NCBI GenBank assembly: GCA_948099385.1
Contig: CANUEZ040000129.1
Location: 8,252,501-8,316,500, forward strand
From: Fasciola hepatica
Taxonomy: Eukaryota > Platyhelminthes > Trematoda > Plagiorchiida > Fasciolidae
Reading direction: 5' to 3'
DNA: 64,000 nt
Shown here one piece after another: positions 34,001 through 46,990 of this stretch. Position numbers and translations under genes: made by a program. How positions within the stretch are numbered: the stretch's first letter is position 1; every line of letters starts with the position of its first letter. The notes under the pieces were generated by a model. That model did no database searches. It was not told the DNA's origin and saw only the letters and a list, made by a program, of their open reading frames with translations.

Positions 34001-36250
34001 AGAATTTAAAAATCGCACCTGGCTGTGCTCCTCCTCAGGTTGACTATAAGAATGAAACAGAACCAATGCTATGGAGAAAACAGGAAACGAAATGCCTGGA
34101 CAGCTCTCGAGGACTGGGCACAATTGATACAGATGAACAGAGTCAAGATGTAAATGAAATAGCCATCCTCGACGGAACCAGCTCATCTCAGTAGACTTTT
34201 CACACGCAGTCTGCCAGAAAGCCTCAGCAGCCGTACAATTAGCCACGCCTAAACCCCAGAACACCGCGGTGAACGGCACATGACAGGAAACCGGATTGGA
34301 CATTGGGTCGTTATCACTATGTTGCAGGGCTCAAATCAAAATGACTGAGATACGTAATCCAAGTGAACTACGTGGACTTCTCATATGTAGTCCGCCAGGA
34401 CATATCACCTAATGGCACTGGTTGATGATTCCTGGATTTCGAGGCACATGCTACCCTCTTCCTCTAACACACCCCTCAAATAGGCTTACTTTGACCTCAT
34501 CGATTGCTAAGCTTGCTTCCGATGCAAGTAACGCTTCTAATACCCACTCCTCCTATGCCAGGCAACATTAAGTGTTTACAAATTGTTCATCCTACTTTTC
34601 ACAACTACAATTTCCATAGATCTCCCTCTTACATGGAAGATACCCGTATTCACACGTCGTGATCGTTTTCTCCCCTCGTTACCAGCCCTTATAGTGCCCT
34701 TCGACTTATCTTAGCCTAATTATCCAACAGCCTTTTCCCGAAGGCATTTCCGCCCCCCCCCGCAAAAAAACAATACTTTACTACCAATATCAAGGTTTTC
34801 ATCGCCATTCACACAGCCGCCATGCACCACTGCAATACAGACTCCGGTTAAATTCACTGTCCGGAAACCATTTCTGTTTTTGTCCAGCCGTCAAAAATCT
34901 TCATTGAAGAAAGTCCCTCCCCCTCTTCAGTTCAACTGACCATCCGTTTTTGAGATTCTTCTGTGCATTTTTCTGATTTTGTAAAGCATCATGTCCTTTC
35001 CGTTCCTGTTCGCAATACTGCAAAATGTTCGTCAGGGCCTGTTCTATGTGGACACTGTAATCCACCCAACTGCCAGAAATATTGAAAGTAATAGTAATCT
35101 GTTTTATCTGAGCCCCATTTTATTCAGCTCGGTTATTATTTACTGTCGAGATTTCTTTTTGATTCGCTAGTTGTCGTATGCACATCCATTCCTAGAATCA
35201 TCTCTCTGCTACTTTGTTAAAATGATTCTCACCATTTTTTACAGTCGCATTGCAACACCGGAGCCCAAACCCTTGTCGAGGTTCACTCCTTCTTCCAGAT
35301 TTTGGTGGTCTGAATAGGGAATATTTGATCCCCAAAAAACCTGAACTAATTATCCTTTTCTAGACAATTCATAGCTTCACCTGATACCATAAGGTACCAA
35401 TCCTCTATTTCCGCCCATCAAGACTTAGCTCTTCCAGCAGATTGGTACACTTAACTCCTGTGATAGTTTTACGGAGAAAAGGAACATCCGACTCAGCGTT
35501 AACTCATTTTTATTGGCTCTTCGTATATATCTTTATTTAGAATTTTGGATACCCTATTGCCACTATTTTCCTGCCAAGATGTTTGACCGCGCCCGTTTTC
35601 ATTATCTGTGGCCATCTCAAGAACACTCAGTTCTCCCACTTAACTCTCCTCTCTCTTCCCTTTTGCAGTCCCTCTCCCGAGGTGTAATCATTTTCGAATG
35701 GAGTTCATTTTTGAATCACCGTCCTTCAATCAATGCCAGTTATCAGGTTAACCACCTTCCGTTTTTCACTGCCTTTTCATTCTGTCTTTCATTCGGCCGA
35801 TTTCTAGCCATATCCATCTCGTCCCTGGCAACTTTTCATCGTTTTCTATCGTCCTCCATAACATTTGCTGATTTCACGGAATTTGATGTTTATTCTATTT
35901 CACTCTACACTGAAGACATCTAATTTTGCCTGTTTCACACTTAGATTCAAAGGTTTCAGCCATCTTCATTCACTCCGGTTGACACCACCGCCGGACCCTG
36001 ACTTTCTAACTTGCAGGGCGGTACTAGCATTCCAGTTCAATAAACGACTTCTCCCACCAGTGCTGCGATTTTGAACATTCACCTATGTTCATACAATTAG
36101 GCCGTATTGATCTTGCGTGCTATATTTGATATTGTTATCTGGTGTGCTTCGGGCCTTCCTTGGAATAGGTTATGAACACCATTATTAGGTCGTGTCAGGT
36201 GAACGTGGAAACCTTAACTTAGTTTGCCTCCGATGCCAGACTAATTAAAA
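28032..36250. other. Long stretch without recognised gene
   Basis: About 8.2 kb of ordinary base composition in which I recognise no domain, tRNA, rRNA or repeat boundary. The longest frames are 30609-30926 (+, 105 codons), 32640-33215 (+, 191 codons), 33794-34303 (-, 169 codons) and 35513-35923 (+, 136 codons). None has a signature motif, and all have the irregular composition of chance frames. From 34.3 to 36.1 kb the plus strand is pyrimidine-rich, like the B tail, but I could not align the two. A small perfect stem lies at 29916-29937. Confidence 0.5.
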
Positions 36251-36475
36251 CTGTTAGGAAAGCAATCGATGAAGCAGGGGGCGTAAAAATGACAGAACCA
36301 AGTTAACCCAAAGGAAGGTTAACACAAGGTAAAGACAGCGATAGACAAGAGTCACTGCCAGGCTGCCAGGGTACCACCATGGCGAAGCCGGGACTGCAAG
36401 CAGCTGTTCCGACTCTGAACCAATACCAGTAGCTCGACTCATTGTCTCAGAAGAGTAAGCAAACTGAATCAGCAA

Positions 36476-36900
36476 ATGGACAGCATCACTGAGATTCTGA
36501 CCACGTTGAAGAAAACTAGTGATAGGGCCTCGGGAGGAAGCCGAGAAGTTGTACTCCACGGCTTCCCGGGGCTACCGATGAAAATAGGCAAACCAAAGAG
36601 CGGAAAAATACGATGCTATGTGGTTAACTTACTACTGGTGCAGAAATCCCTGGGCATAAAGCCTTCAAAAGGGTTGCGAGAATGAGGCAACCAACTCCAA
36701 AGAGAACGAACTAAGATCCATGTTTGTTGAGTTTGTCAACCCTCACCACAAGGTTTAGTTCTTAGCCGCGGCCGGAACTTTTGGGATAGGTTCAGAAAAA
36801 AAGTGAATGTGGTGCCTGATGTTGAAGCCAATGTGATCGCTCAGGAAAGTCAACTAACCGGAACTAATGGTTTTACTACAACAGTTACAAGGCCTTCCGG
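36476..36900 (+). pseudogene. Element F first open frame relic (ORF1-like)
   Basis: The frame reads MDSITEILTTLKKTSDRA, SREVVLHGFPG, VNLLLVQKSLGIKPSKGLRE, and after a stop ELRSMFVEFVNPHHKV and FLAAAGTFGI. The VVxHGxPE, then a short helix, then PLLVxFxSPxxKxxVLxAA pattern is that of the nucleic-acid-binding ORF1 of CR1-like elements. The identification is by pattern only and decay is strong. Confidence 0.5.
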
Positions 36901-38179
36901 GGGAAAATCGCAAGTTGAACAGATGGACAAAGCTTCAAACGGCCGCTGGTCGAGGTAGAGGTAGTGTGGCCCAGCTCCATCGTGGAAAGACCGAACTGTC
37001 ACAACCCTGAGTATTACCCAGAATTCAATGGCGATGATGTCAGAAAAACCCAGAAAATGGAAAGGGCGTTGATCGATAGTGGAGCGGAAATTTCACCGTA
37101 ATAGAGGAAGGGCGGTTCGGGAGCTCTGGTTTGGGATATGAGCAACTTCCGCCCACCTCCTGCAAAAACAGAGAAACCTCAGAGGGGCTTTGGCGCCTGT
37201 GGCCCAACACAGTGCTGCAAGTGTGATGGCGAATAGCCGGGGCTCGTGGCTTGGACAACGGAAGTAGTGTTAACGACCAGAGAAACCTAGAGAAAGCCGG
37301 GTGAAAGTGACAGTGGACAGATTCACAACTCCCACTCAGTCTTTAGAGTGGATAGACAGAAAGTTTCAATCGGAAATGACTGATTAGAACCCATAGCTGA
37401 TAAATATGACCAGCTTAAGAGTACTGGACCGGCCAAGTCCAATATAAAAGCGGTAGAGTTTATGGTAACTAAAAGTGGGCGGAAAACATCAGCTCCTTGT
37501 GAGTATTGAAACTCAGCCTCAATTTGCTTTCGTTCAGCACTACTGGTAACAACGCGGGAGGAAGGTTACTAAATATAAGTGATCGCATCACACATTGCCG
37601 CCTGTATAAGTTCTTATCAAGTGCTTCTGGTACATGTCCACTACTCAGTAATGAGTCCTTCCCATTGAATTTTAGAAGGAAAGTCTTAAGGGCGAGCACA
37701 GCTCGATAAGACTGGGCCACGAGATAGATAGGGGAGAGTTGGCGATAACCTAACATAAAAGACAATGAAGTTAGATATAATAGAAACCGTTGGAAAAAAC
37801 AAAGGCTGTCTCACTAATGAGAAGGGCAAAATGAAAGGTAGTACCACCTTCGTGAATAAGCTTATGCGGAAGGTTTCTAAAGCAGAAACAGAGAGCATTT
37901 AAGATCTAAGGAGGTGCTAGTGGCTCCGGAGTTCTTCAACAATGCGAAGCAGCGAGAACTAGACTATATGAGGCACAGAGACAATACAGGAACAACTGTA
38001 AGGAAAGTACTGCAAGGAAAGTTAAAGGCAACTCTAAAGCACGCTTCAGCTGCTTTAGGTTCAAGGCAAAACAGGGTAGGTCCTTGATCTAAGGGACTTT
38101 CGGGAAATGCGGACTATAAGTAGGCAGGCAAAGGCAAGACTCTTTCAGCAAGCTTGCGGAAAAGACCAGGTGCTTTAGG

Positions 38180-39720
38180 GTTGCTTTCAACTACGGACAA
38201 TTAAGTCAGGGAAATTCGGATTGAAAAACTTACCACAATAGAGATGAAAAAAAGCCTGGGACAAATAGACGTATCCAAGAAAGTAGGGCCGGATGACATC
38301 CATCCATCAGTACTGAGGCCAGTGGTGTCCATCTTTGTAAAACCACTACCTCAGCTGTCCAGTGCACCATTACACAAGGGTGATCTACCTAAAAACTAGC
38401 TTGTATAAATCATTGCACCCGTTCACAAAGGTGGAGACACAGATACACGAGCCAACTACAGGTCGGTTAACGTGAATTCAGTTTCAATCAAAACTCTCAA
38501 GAGAGCCCCACGAGGTAGAGTAGCAAGTTATTTGAAGAGAAACTATTCAGCAACTAAACGTCAGCATGGATTGGGCTGTAATTTTCGTTTCTTTTTAATA
38601 ATCTGCTCAGATGAAACAACCAGTCCAGCGCAGCAAGGATAGTGGGCGGAAAATTGTTGCCTAGATTTCCGAGAAACCTTTGATTCAGTTGAACGCAGAC
38701 TGCGCGACTCACAGGTGGAATCAATTCATCTCACAGAAAACATAAAATTGTGGATTGTGCAACCCCCAAAGCACGGGGTCTTTCGTGTTAGAAAAAAAGG
38801 CTGGTTGTCAAACAAAGAAAGTTGCACTTCTGTCAGTAATGAGACCCCTGCCATTCATTTGCATTATTGATCTTGCGAACTGGCCGGAAATCTCGCATTC
38901 CTCATTTGCGGGCAGAGCCAAGGTGGTAGCAGCGCCAGACAGTGGGGCTGTCCAGGGTGAGCCGGATAGGGTATAAAAACGGTCAGATAGGCGCAACCTA
39001 CCCCTCCGTTTGAGTACATTTCATAATCTCATCTGAGAGGAAGAACCACGACCCATATGATATCTGGATCCACCAGACCATTTTAGGGCAACACTTTTGG
39101 CCATAAAAGCCCGGAATCCTAAGGTAGTGGTAAGTGCTGATGTTAAGCTAAGCCATCAGTGTCAGAATGTAATATAGAGCCCCGCGACAGCCGAGAAGGG
39201 CCGCCAACCTCAGAAAGTTGCGAACTATTTTGTCTCTACACAGGGCCTCCTTGAGTCCCCTTTTATAAAATTGCCCCCGTCAGCCACATTTGGTGGGGGA
39301 CTTTGGGGCTCTCCAGCAGCCACAGTGGAGATTCGAGCGACGGTTCGCATAATGCAGGCATTCGTGTTGCGAACAGGGATTGGCGCCACTAAGGTTGTTT
39401 CCTTCAAGACGGAAAGGAGAGGCGACACCATGACAGCGCTCAAAACAGTAAAGAGGCTAACGGAAGCACGGGGTCATAGGAGGGCCTCAGTTAGGCTTCG
39501 ACAGAAAGGTTGCATCAACAATCCAGAATGAGCGGACTGAAATTCGAGTCGTAAGTCAGTAATCGGCATTTGAAGTCCGTAACGACTGGAATAACCTCCC
39601 AGGGCATAGGGAGTTTGCGAGCACAGAGGCTGAGTTTAAAATGAGCCTAGGTTATAAGGATGGACAGTATTTGGGGAACGATGATTATGGGCCTGTATTT
39701 GAGTTTTTTAAATAGCACAC
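38180..39720 (+). pseudogene. Element F reverse transcriptase remnant
   Basis: Blocks appear in order: KKVGPDDIHPSVLRPVV (38270-38320), IIAPVHKGGDTDTRANYRSV, QHGLGCNF, CLDFRETFDSVERRLRDSQV (first catalytic Asp region), IKLWIVQPPKHGVFRVR, VALLSVMRPLPFICIIDL (a worn GVPQGSVLGP block) and SSFAGRAKVVAAP at 38899-38940. Here the catalytic ADD is AGR. The thumb and tail follow: SADVKLSHQCQ, RRGDTMTALKTVKRLTEA and VRLRQKGCINNPE. Numerous stops and frameshifts show long inactivity. Confidence 0.85.
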
Positions 39721-39725
39721 ACGCC

Positions 39726-42180
39726 TTTTTACTTGCAGTCCCCGTGGCACGCCAACCTACCATCAAATCCTCCTTGTCACGTTATTTGCTTTATCTAGGA
39801 GAATGTTCGCGAGGATTTTGTGGCTGGCTGCTATGACCATGGAATCGGTTGAAGAAAAGGGAATTCCAGCGTTTAATCTGAAGCTTTCCCAGGTCAAATC
39901 AGGTACTTACGATGAATCAAAATTACTGGTTATGGAACCGCCATGAGATCCGACGAGCTCACCAGTGCGAGGGTCTTGACATCCGGCCTTCTGGCATTCA
40001 AGTGCTGGTAGAGAGCAGAAAAATGATTTGATTGCACTTTTTGCGCTCTCGACTATCACTACAGCTACTTCTGACACCTATTTGACATAAGCCGACCTGC
40101 CTTCTCCGCGCTTCAGCCCGAAGGGGATGCGCGCACTTGGCTCTCTACCATCTTTTCTTGGTTTTCTCGGCAAATGCCATCGCGGTAGCTGAGAGAGAGC
40201 CCTTCTACGGTTGGCGAGCCCATACTTCTCATCGTTTTTGAGTCAACTGCACTCAAGTGACCTAGCCGCGTCAACTCTACTGTAGGCTGTTTTACTTTTT
40301 CTGGTCTATGTACCGTCTTTAATGGGCCAGAATGTAAGGTGAATAAGCATATAGATAACTCAGTTGGAATCCTTCAACCGTGTACGCATTTTTTCTGAAG
40401 ACACACCCATATTTTCATTTTGGCCATAGCTGTGGCGCCCTTCGGTTTTCATTCTCATTCCCTCAATATCCTGCATATCAGGCGTAGCCAACAACAATTT
40501 CGAATCCTAACTTAGTTCGTTTCCACAAAGAACCTTCTTCGTAATGGATAAAAGGAACAAGGCTTAAAACGAACAGGAGAATCAAGCAGAGCTTAGGAAG
40601 AACCTGATTCCATCTCGAAAGACCCGAAGGTTTTCATGGCTTTCCTCGGGTGTCGTCTTCATAAGGCTCGCGTATCTAGCCTGCAACACAAATACCATGA
40701 ACTGCTCTGGGTGACCGTACGACCCCATGAGTCAAGGACGTCTCCCTGAACCCCGCCCCCTTCCTATAGCACAGCTCGTGAGACGCATTCCGAAGGGCCC
40801 TCCCTAGGAGTGTGGCACTGTCAGAAGAGAAACTTTTCCAACTCGTTCATCCTAAATCCAACTGAGATATATGGAGCTGATACGGCCGTTGAGAAAAAAG
40901 CTTCCATCAGTAGGTACGACCTCCATGGGTGACGCACTTGTCCGTCAACTATGGAGGCAGCGGCTTCGATAATATGCCCCTGGTCTTGTGGCTTGTCCTT
41001 AGATAAATGCCCCGAAGCCGCGGATAGCGTCCAAAAACAGGAACTTGCAGTTGACATTTAATCCTACGCATTTGGCTCTACTCCTAATATTTCAGCTTTC
41101 ATCGGTAAGCACTTTCCGGTCATCACCCAACAAAACGAACCCGCTAATAACTCTGACAATCAGAAGTTGGCGGGGGATTCGTATTTAAAGCTAGTGATGG
41201 GTTAGCACGAGATCACAGTCGATACTTTTGTTCGACAAGCCAAATAAACCACGAGTCAGATCAATCCCTCTACACCAGGCTGTTTTGCATGCTGTTATAG
41301 GCACGGTTTCCACCTAGCCATCTCAGGCAATATTGAAAATTACAGCTTCGTAGGGCATTCCATTAAACCAGAGAAATCCGGGTAGGTTTTCCCAGCGGTA
41401 AATTCTAAATTGGCTCCAGTTTGCCCTTACTGTTTCGCTTCACTCCCAGCTCCTCCACGATAGTTCAAATGGCAACTTGTGGTAAAGAAGACTTCCAGTA
41501 ATATTCCATCGTCCCACACTCCGGTTACTGGGGAAAATGGCTCACCCAAGCTCTCGCGGCCTCAAAACTATGCCTAATTGACCTATGTGGCTTTGTAAGC
41601 TTCACAACGGAAAGGAGGCTGTTTCAGACCAAAGACTTGCGGATATAACGCCCCAGCTTCTAAAGTTGGAAGATACGGTATTTGAACTCGACCCTCACTG
41701 TGCTATTTTAACTTATGAAACATTTGGCTCCATAAAACCTGATAGCTGCTGGACGCCTTATGGACTCTGTTGAGTCCGGAGTTCTCTTGAGAGTATGAAA
41801 CTCTCGTAATGCCAGCTTGTTTAATGTCCGAGGGAGAATTCCATGTAGCACACAGCCCGTTCCACTGGAGGGGTAGGAACGGGCTAAGGACTTGTTCGCT
41901 AATCAGCAATTATGATGACAGAAAATTGTATAGATCGTCATGAGTTTCTCTTAAAAACTCAAAAATATTAGTTTTTTGTAATTTGGCTGTCAGAGATTAC
42001 ATAACAATAACTGAATGGTTTCGTTTAAACCTACCCTTGGCTTCTATTGCGTGAATATGCTCTATACGACAACAGTCTGTATATTTCTAACAATATCTCA
42101 ATAATCTTTTGTAAGCCACATTTTCCAGAAGATAAACCAGTTTCGTCATGTTATCTTGGATGGAGTATGGGCTTCGCTGT
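39726..42180. other. No gene seen
   Basis: About 2.4 kb between element F and the GC-rich island. Moderately long frames on the minus strand (for example 40821-41057 and 41703-41909) show no motif I recognise. It may be old transposon sequence beyond recognition. Confidence 0.45.
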
Positions 42181-42189
42181 TGGTTAGTA

Positions 42190-42400
42190 CGGCATTAATT
42201 CACCAGCCGGGTTAGGGGCGGGCCTGGGCTGGGCCTGGGCTAGGTTCGCACCGGGTGCCCTGCCGGCTCCCGGCCGGGTTTCGACCCAGTAACCTAGCAG
42301 TTTACCGGCAGTAACCTGGTGGGGCATCAAGTGGGCTAGGAAAGGGCTCAAGTTTGGTTCGCTCATAGGTTTGTCGGGCGTGCCAAGCATATCACCGTAC
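42190..42400 (+). repeat. GC-rich island, left copy
   Basis: Strongly GC-rich with short tandem GGGCCTGGGCT units near 42218-42242, embedded in AT-rich flanks. Reverse-complement similarity to 43448-43717. Confidence 0.7.
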
Positions 42401-43447
42401 AATGCTCAATGACTATACTCCATATATAGTTGGTACAAGTTTATTGTGAAGTTTAGTGACAAGTGTCACTTACCTTCAATGTGTTGTTAAGTGTTATGCA
42501 ATAGATTGGATTCTTGTAATAAATTATGACACTTGTTTCAAGTATGTTGATAGTGACAGCTAAAGCATGCCATTTTCATCGATGTCCCTTTGGAGGAGAC
42601 ATATTGCTGGGCATGAAATGTGCCGCTTGCTTATATGCCTCTTTCTGAGAACACAGTAATGGATGCTCAACACTTGGCGAACCCAGTGTCAGTCGTAACT
42701 TACGGAGTTACTCGTATCCAATGCTGAGGAAGAAGCAGATTCACAAAATGTGAGAAAAGATTTATTTCAGCTATAATAGGTAAATCCTATTACAGAATTA
42801 TTACTCAGTATGTACAGTTACTTCCTCGCAGAGAACGGCGGACCAACCATTGTGCGAAATAGACCGGCACCTTGTGCGTTGGTTTGCAAAAGCAAGAGAT
42901 CTTGGCGAACCCCGGAAGCACGGAAGGTAAGCTTCGCACACGAAGTACGTCATTATCACCTGCTTTATACGCGTACACATTTCATTTTCATTACTTCTTC
43001 CATTTTCGGCTGTCATATAGCAAATGAATCAGTGTATATATGAATTCGTACATCTTGCAGTTTTACTGCTTCACAGCTCACACATTCTCACAAAAGAGGG
43101 TTGGTGTGACCGGTACCAATTTTATATTTATCGTGTGTCACAGTTCGATATCCACAGGGTTCTTCAATCTGAGGTGACTGGTAACATCATTGTATACAGC
43201 TACCAGTCAACTACTGAATGGTCATACGATATAATTATCTTCCTGTTCTTGTTTAGCAGTAAAAGAGGATTTGCGGGAAATATCATGAACATGGACATGC
43301 AAGCTGTCACTTTTGAACCAAATGTGAACACTGAATTGTGTGTAAATAAGGCTGGCACTATTTTTTGGGGCTTCTTCAATTTTTGATTTGGAACGGGACG
43401 TAAGCATGACCAAGGAATAGATGTTACCTGAAATTGTTAGTTGAGGA

Positions 43448-43717
43448 TTGGTTTGGCGCAATATGCCGGGCGCCTATAGGCGAACTCAACCGGAGCCCGT
43501 CCCTAGCCCAGCTGAAGCCCGGCCGGGTTACGGCCTGTTTAAGGCTGAGTTGACTGGTCGAAACCCAACCGAGCTCCCTTTGCAAACCCCACCTCGGCGC
43601 AGTCCAAGCCACCTTCCAACCCGTTTGCCTGCTCCGGGCCCGGCCCAGAACCTTTCAAAGCCCGTCCGGGTGTGCTACTTGGGATACCCCTTGAGCGTAT
43701 CAAGCATATATTGTTGA
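43448..43717 (-). repeat. GC-rich island, right copy (inverted)
   Basis: The plus strand is rich in CCCGGCC and GCCCGTCC motifs. The reverse complement matches the left island block by block but with many differences, so the pair is old or evolves quickly. An 89-codon Pro/Arg-rich frame here is a product of the composition. Confidence 0.7.
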
Positions 43718-44881
43718 ATCCTTGGGGCTTGGCACATGGGCGCCTTCAGCGCTTTAACTTTCCGATCCTTATGCGATTTGTAAATGATCTTTTCTCCAAA
43801 GAGTGTAATAAAATGCGTAACACTACAGCTTCCATTTTCCTCCACAAAAACATGAAAAGAATCAAAGATGAAAACCCTCTTCAGAGGGAAATCCCTGGAT
43901 CCCGCCCGACTTTCCCCACGAAAATGCCGCCTGAAAATCCTGAGCCTTTGACATGAACAGATGATCGCTCAACGGGTTCTTATTAATTCCCTTTGCTTTT
44001 TCTTCACGCGTGCTTTTCGCCTCGTTACAACCATCTGCAGCCATTTGATCTGCTCCCGCACCGATGTCTTTGAAATCTGATCCCATTACTGTTTAGCTAG
44101 ACAGGTCTGCTTTTCCCATCTCACTACAACCTAGTAAGACGTCAACTATTGCCTTGCCCTCCTGCTTCATCGCCTGTTGGGTACACCTCCAACCTCATTT
44201 CGCACTCTGTTTCCTCCGATGATAAACTACTCGCTGTTCGGAGGAATAGGTCTACTAGTCTTCTCGCCCTTGTCACAAAACCCTCCTTCATTCAACTGTC
44301 TCCTGTTGAATCAGCTCGCCTTAACTTCCTCAGATCCTGTTTTGACCTCGAAGATTATCCCTTCTTTCTATTCTTCGGTGGTTCCTACAAATTCATCGCA
44401 TTCGCAGCCTGCTAATACTGAAACACAACTTCACATTACTTCTTCCCTGCCTCACATAGTACACCTCACCTGACAACTATTTTAACTGCTCCCGATACTA
44501 CAGACTCCATATTTGGTGTTCCAGAAAACGTGTCTTACTCCTCCCATAAAGTACAACCTAATCTACTCCCCTGTATCCCCACTCACCTCCCAGTCAATAT
44601 CCATTTTGAACGGCCCTGTCTTTCTGAACTGCTCCCAATCACCTCTGTCCGAGATCGACCCGCTAACTTTCCTTTGTTCCGACATTTCCCCCTCCGTTGG
44701 TGCCCAGGTTTTCTACCCCTCGGCAATCCCCCTCACCGCAACACTTACCCCAGCTCTGCAGTAGGACATCCCATCTCAACATTCACTAGCCTCAACATCC
44801 ATATACTCCACTTTGGGCCTGACCTCCACTCCTTCCAAATCGCGACAGCCTGTCTTTTCCAACTTACACTGCCCCCCTGAA

Positions 44882-45604
44882 ATGCTCATACCACCTCCCA
44901 AAAACGGCACATCTTTAGCCCTATTCAACTCGCGTTCTGTTCTTGGTAAATTCCGGCACCTTGAAAAACCTGTCCCCAAGTACAATCACGGCATTATCCT
45001 GATAACGGAATCCTGACTGTCTGAGATCACTCCCAGTGATCAAGTATCTTTGGTAGGGTGCAGTCTTCTGAGAACCAACTGGACGAACCGGCCTTGTGAG
45101 GGATGCCTAGTCTATGTCAGGGAAATCTACTCCATAACCCCTCTTTTACGCACTGCGTCGATTAAATTTCCAATTGCTTCTGGTTCACTATCGGTCTCTA
45201 AAGCTCTGCTCTTTACACTGGTAGCTTTTATGGCTCGCCAAGTTCTCACAGTCCCTTGTTTTCACTTCTCATTTGATCTTTCGGATTTCTCTCTTCCTTC
45301 CTTCCGGAACACAGCTCATTGCGCGTGACTTTATTCTGCCCCAAGTTTTTTTGGCCTACCCTCTCGGCTGCTTCTAATCCTATGGACCCAATTACTGGTA
45401 TTCGTCTTAGTGGCTGGAGGCAACATGCTATGGAACCCACTAGAAATGGGAACATACCACGCCCAACATTTTCTTACTAAGCCCTTCTCATCGACCTTTC
45501 AATGATACAACATTTCCATGGCAGCCGCCATAAAGTGTTTATCTACCACCTGCCCCTTAGTGGCTCTCCTACTCAGACATACCGCTCCAACAATACACAC
45601 CCGC
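44882..45604 (+). pseudogene. B2 endonuclease domain, broken
   Basis: The frame 44813-45016 runs into FNSRSVLGKFRHLEKP and IILITES and then hits a stop in place of the following Trp. Later frames give GCSLLRTNWTNRPCEG, CLVYVREIYSITPLL, and near 45520-45560 HKVFIYHLPLSGSPTQTY, the worn SDH block. The ordering matches B1, and divergence from B1 is clear at both DNA and protein level. Inactive. Confidence 0.75.
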
Positions 45605-45724
45605 GCAAAAACTGGACTTTGCGAGTGACAATTATTCGCCAAAAAGGCCGGTGTAAGAGAAATCCTTTCGGCCGTCAACTTTCACCGTTTCGATTGAATT
45701 CCACTCAGATTCGTACGATCTAGT

Positions 45725-46990
45725 TGCTTTCAGCCTTTCTAGGGTGCTCCTTCTCGGTGTGGCTTACTTCGCGTCTCGAACAAATTTCACAGGACTTCGA
45801 CTGATAGACGTAGTAATCCGAAACACGGTTCTATAATCGGCACAACGGTAATCAACAATGAATAGACAAAACATGCAGCCAAATTTTGAACCGAGCGAGA
45901 GGCAGATAGTGGATAGTCAGAATTACTGTTAAACCGGGCGGGAGGGTCATTTGTTCATTTATACAAATGCAGGTCAATGTCAGAAAGAGGGGAGCGGATA
46001 AGACAGCTCATATCACATGAAAGAGTAAGATCAAATCCATATGAATTAAGTAAAACCATATTGTCGCTCTACCGTCAGACTGGATTGAGGACCAATATAA
46101 TATATAATAATTGTATATTTCGGATGCGCCCGAAGCATGCTAGAATGCATGATCAGATGATTATAGTGATGCCGGAATGACAATTCACAAAAGGGTACAA
46201 CAAGTGCATGCAGAGTATCAGAGATAGTGTTATAGTGAACTAAAACTGTAGTAATGCCCGGCAAATTTGAAGGTCAAGGTCGAATGATGTCAGTGTCAGT
46301 TGGTCTGGAGTACATGCCTAGGTGGTATATGAAATAATTACCACTAGTGGAAATTCGAACATTTTGGAAGGAAATGTTTTTGGTGCGCTACAGAATATGA
46401 GACGCATATGGATAGAAATCTCGTCAAAGCGTTCGGTGAATTATTCACTTTACTACCGGCATGTCAAGAAGTATTAACATGGAAATATTTCAGTCTGCAA
46501 AGATGGTAGTATATAAAGTGGTGGCTGTATACTGGAGGAATCATATGTGTTGCGAACAATTGCGTATTTCTTGGGAGGGATACTACCAGAGTGATGGTGG
46601 CAGGGAACGGCCGGAGTAAAACAGGTGAGCGTGCGGCAAGTTGTTAACTTTATGTAGGGTTGGTATGAAATGTCAAAGCGGAAGTGGAAGACTAATCAAT
46701 ATTGACCGTGTGGTTACATCCATTATGCAGGTGTTCAGTTCTGCGAGAGGAAAGGTAAAGTAATGAATCGGGACTGAGTTCAGTAAAATGACCAACTTTG
46801 TGCCAACATCTCAGAGAAATGGCCTGAAAGAGATTCACACGTAGATTGTGACTAATAACAAGCCGTTAGTAGTCAGTAAGAAAAACGTCTAGTTCGTACG
46901 AAAAATACAGCCTGGGTGATTATTTTTCCACTTATGACCCCCAGGGTGCCGCGGATATTTTTGCCCCTTTTTTCTGACTGTTTGAACAGA
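45725..46990. other. Unidentified insertion of about 1.27 kb inside B2
   Basis: In B1 the endonuclease and the polymerase region are joined directly. In B2 the matching sequence stops near 45720 and resumes near 46990 (at tgtacgccccagggtgtacc, corresponding to ctgtgccttaaaag in B1). The material between is purine-rich on the plus strand, with AGAG and ATATAA stretches and no recognisable protein. Clear terminal repeats were not found. Confidence 0.5.

Larger units (their letters stand above)
36250..39725 (+). mobile_element. Element F: CR1-like non-LTR retrotransposon, decayed
   Basis: A plus-strand element with a first-frame relic (36476-36900), a middle region that is too decayed to show a clear endonuclease, and a reverse transcriptase from about 38180 to 39720. 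The order fits a nearly full-length CR1-like element. Its ends were not defined. Confidence 0.75.
42190..43717. mobile_element. Candidate fold-back element bounded by GC-rich inverted islands
   Basis: Two GC-rich islands (42190-42400 and 43448-43717) are similar to each other in inverted orientation and enclose about 1.05 kb of AT-richer sequence. Shared blocks include GGCCGGGTTTCGAC, GGGCTAGG followed by GGGCTC, and GGTTCGC or AGTTCGC next to ATAGG. No transposase frame was found inside. This layout is that of a non-autonomous fold-back or MITE-like element. Target-site duplications were not found, so two independent insertions in opposite orientation remain possible. Confidence 0.5.

Noticed and set aside
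33794..34303. 169-codon minus-strand open frame
   Set aside because: No motif and an overlapping open frame on the other strand. Treated as chance.
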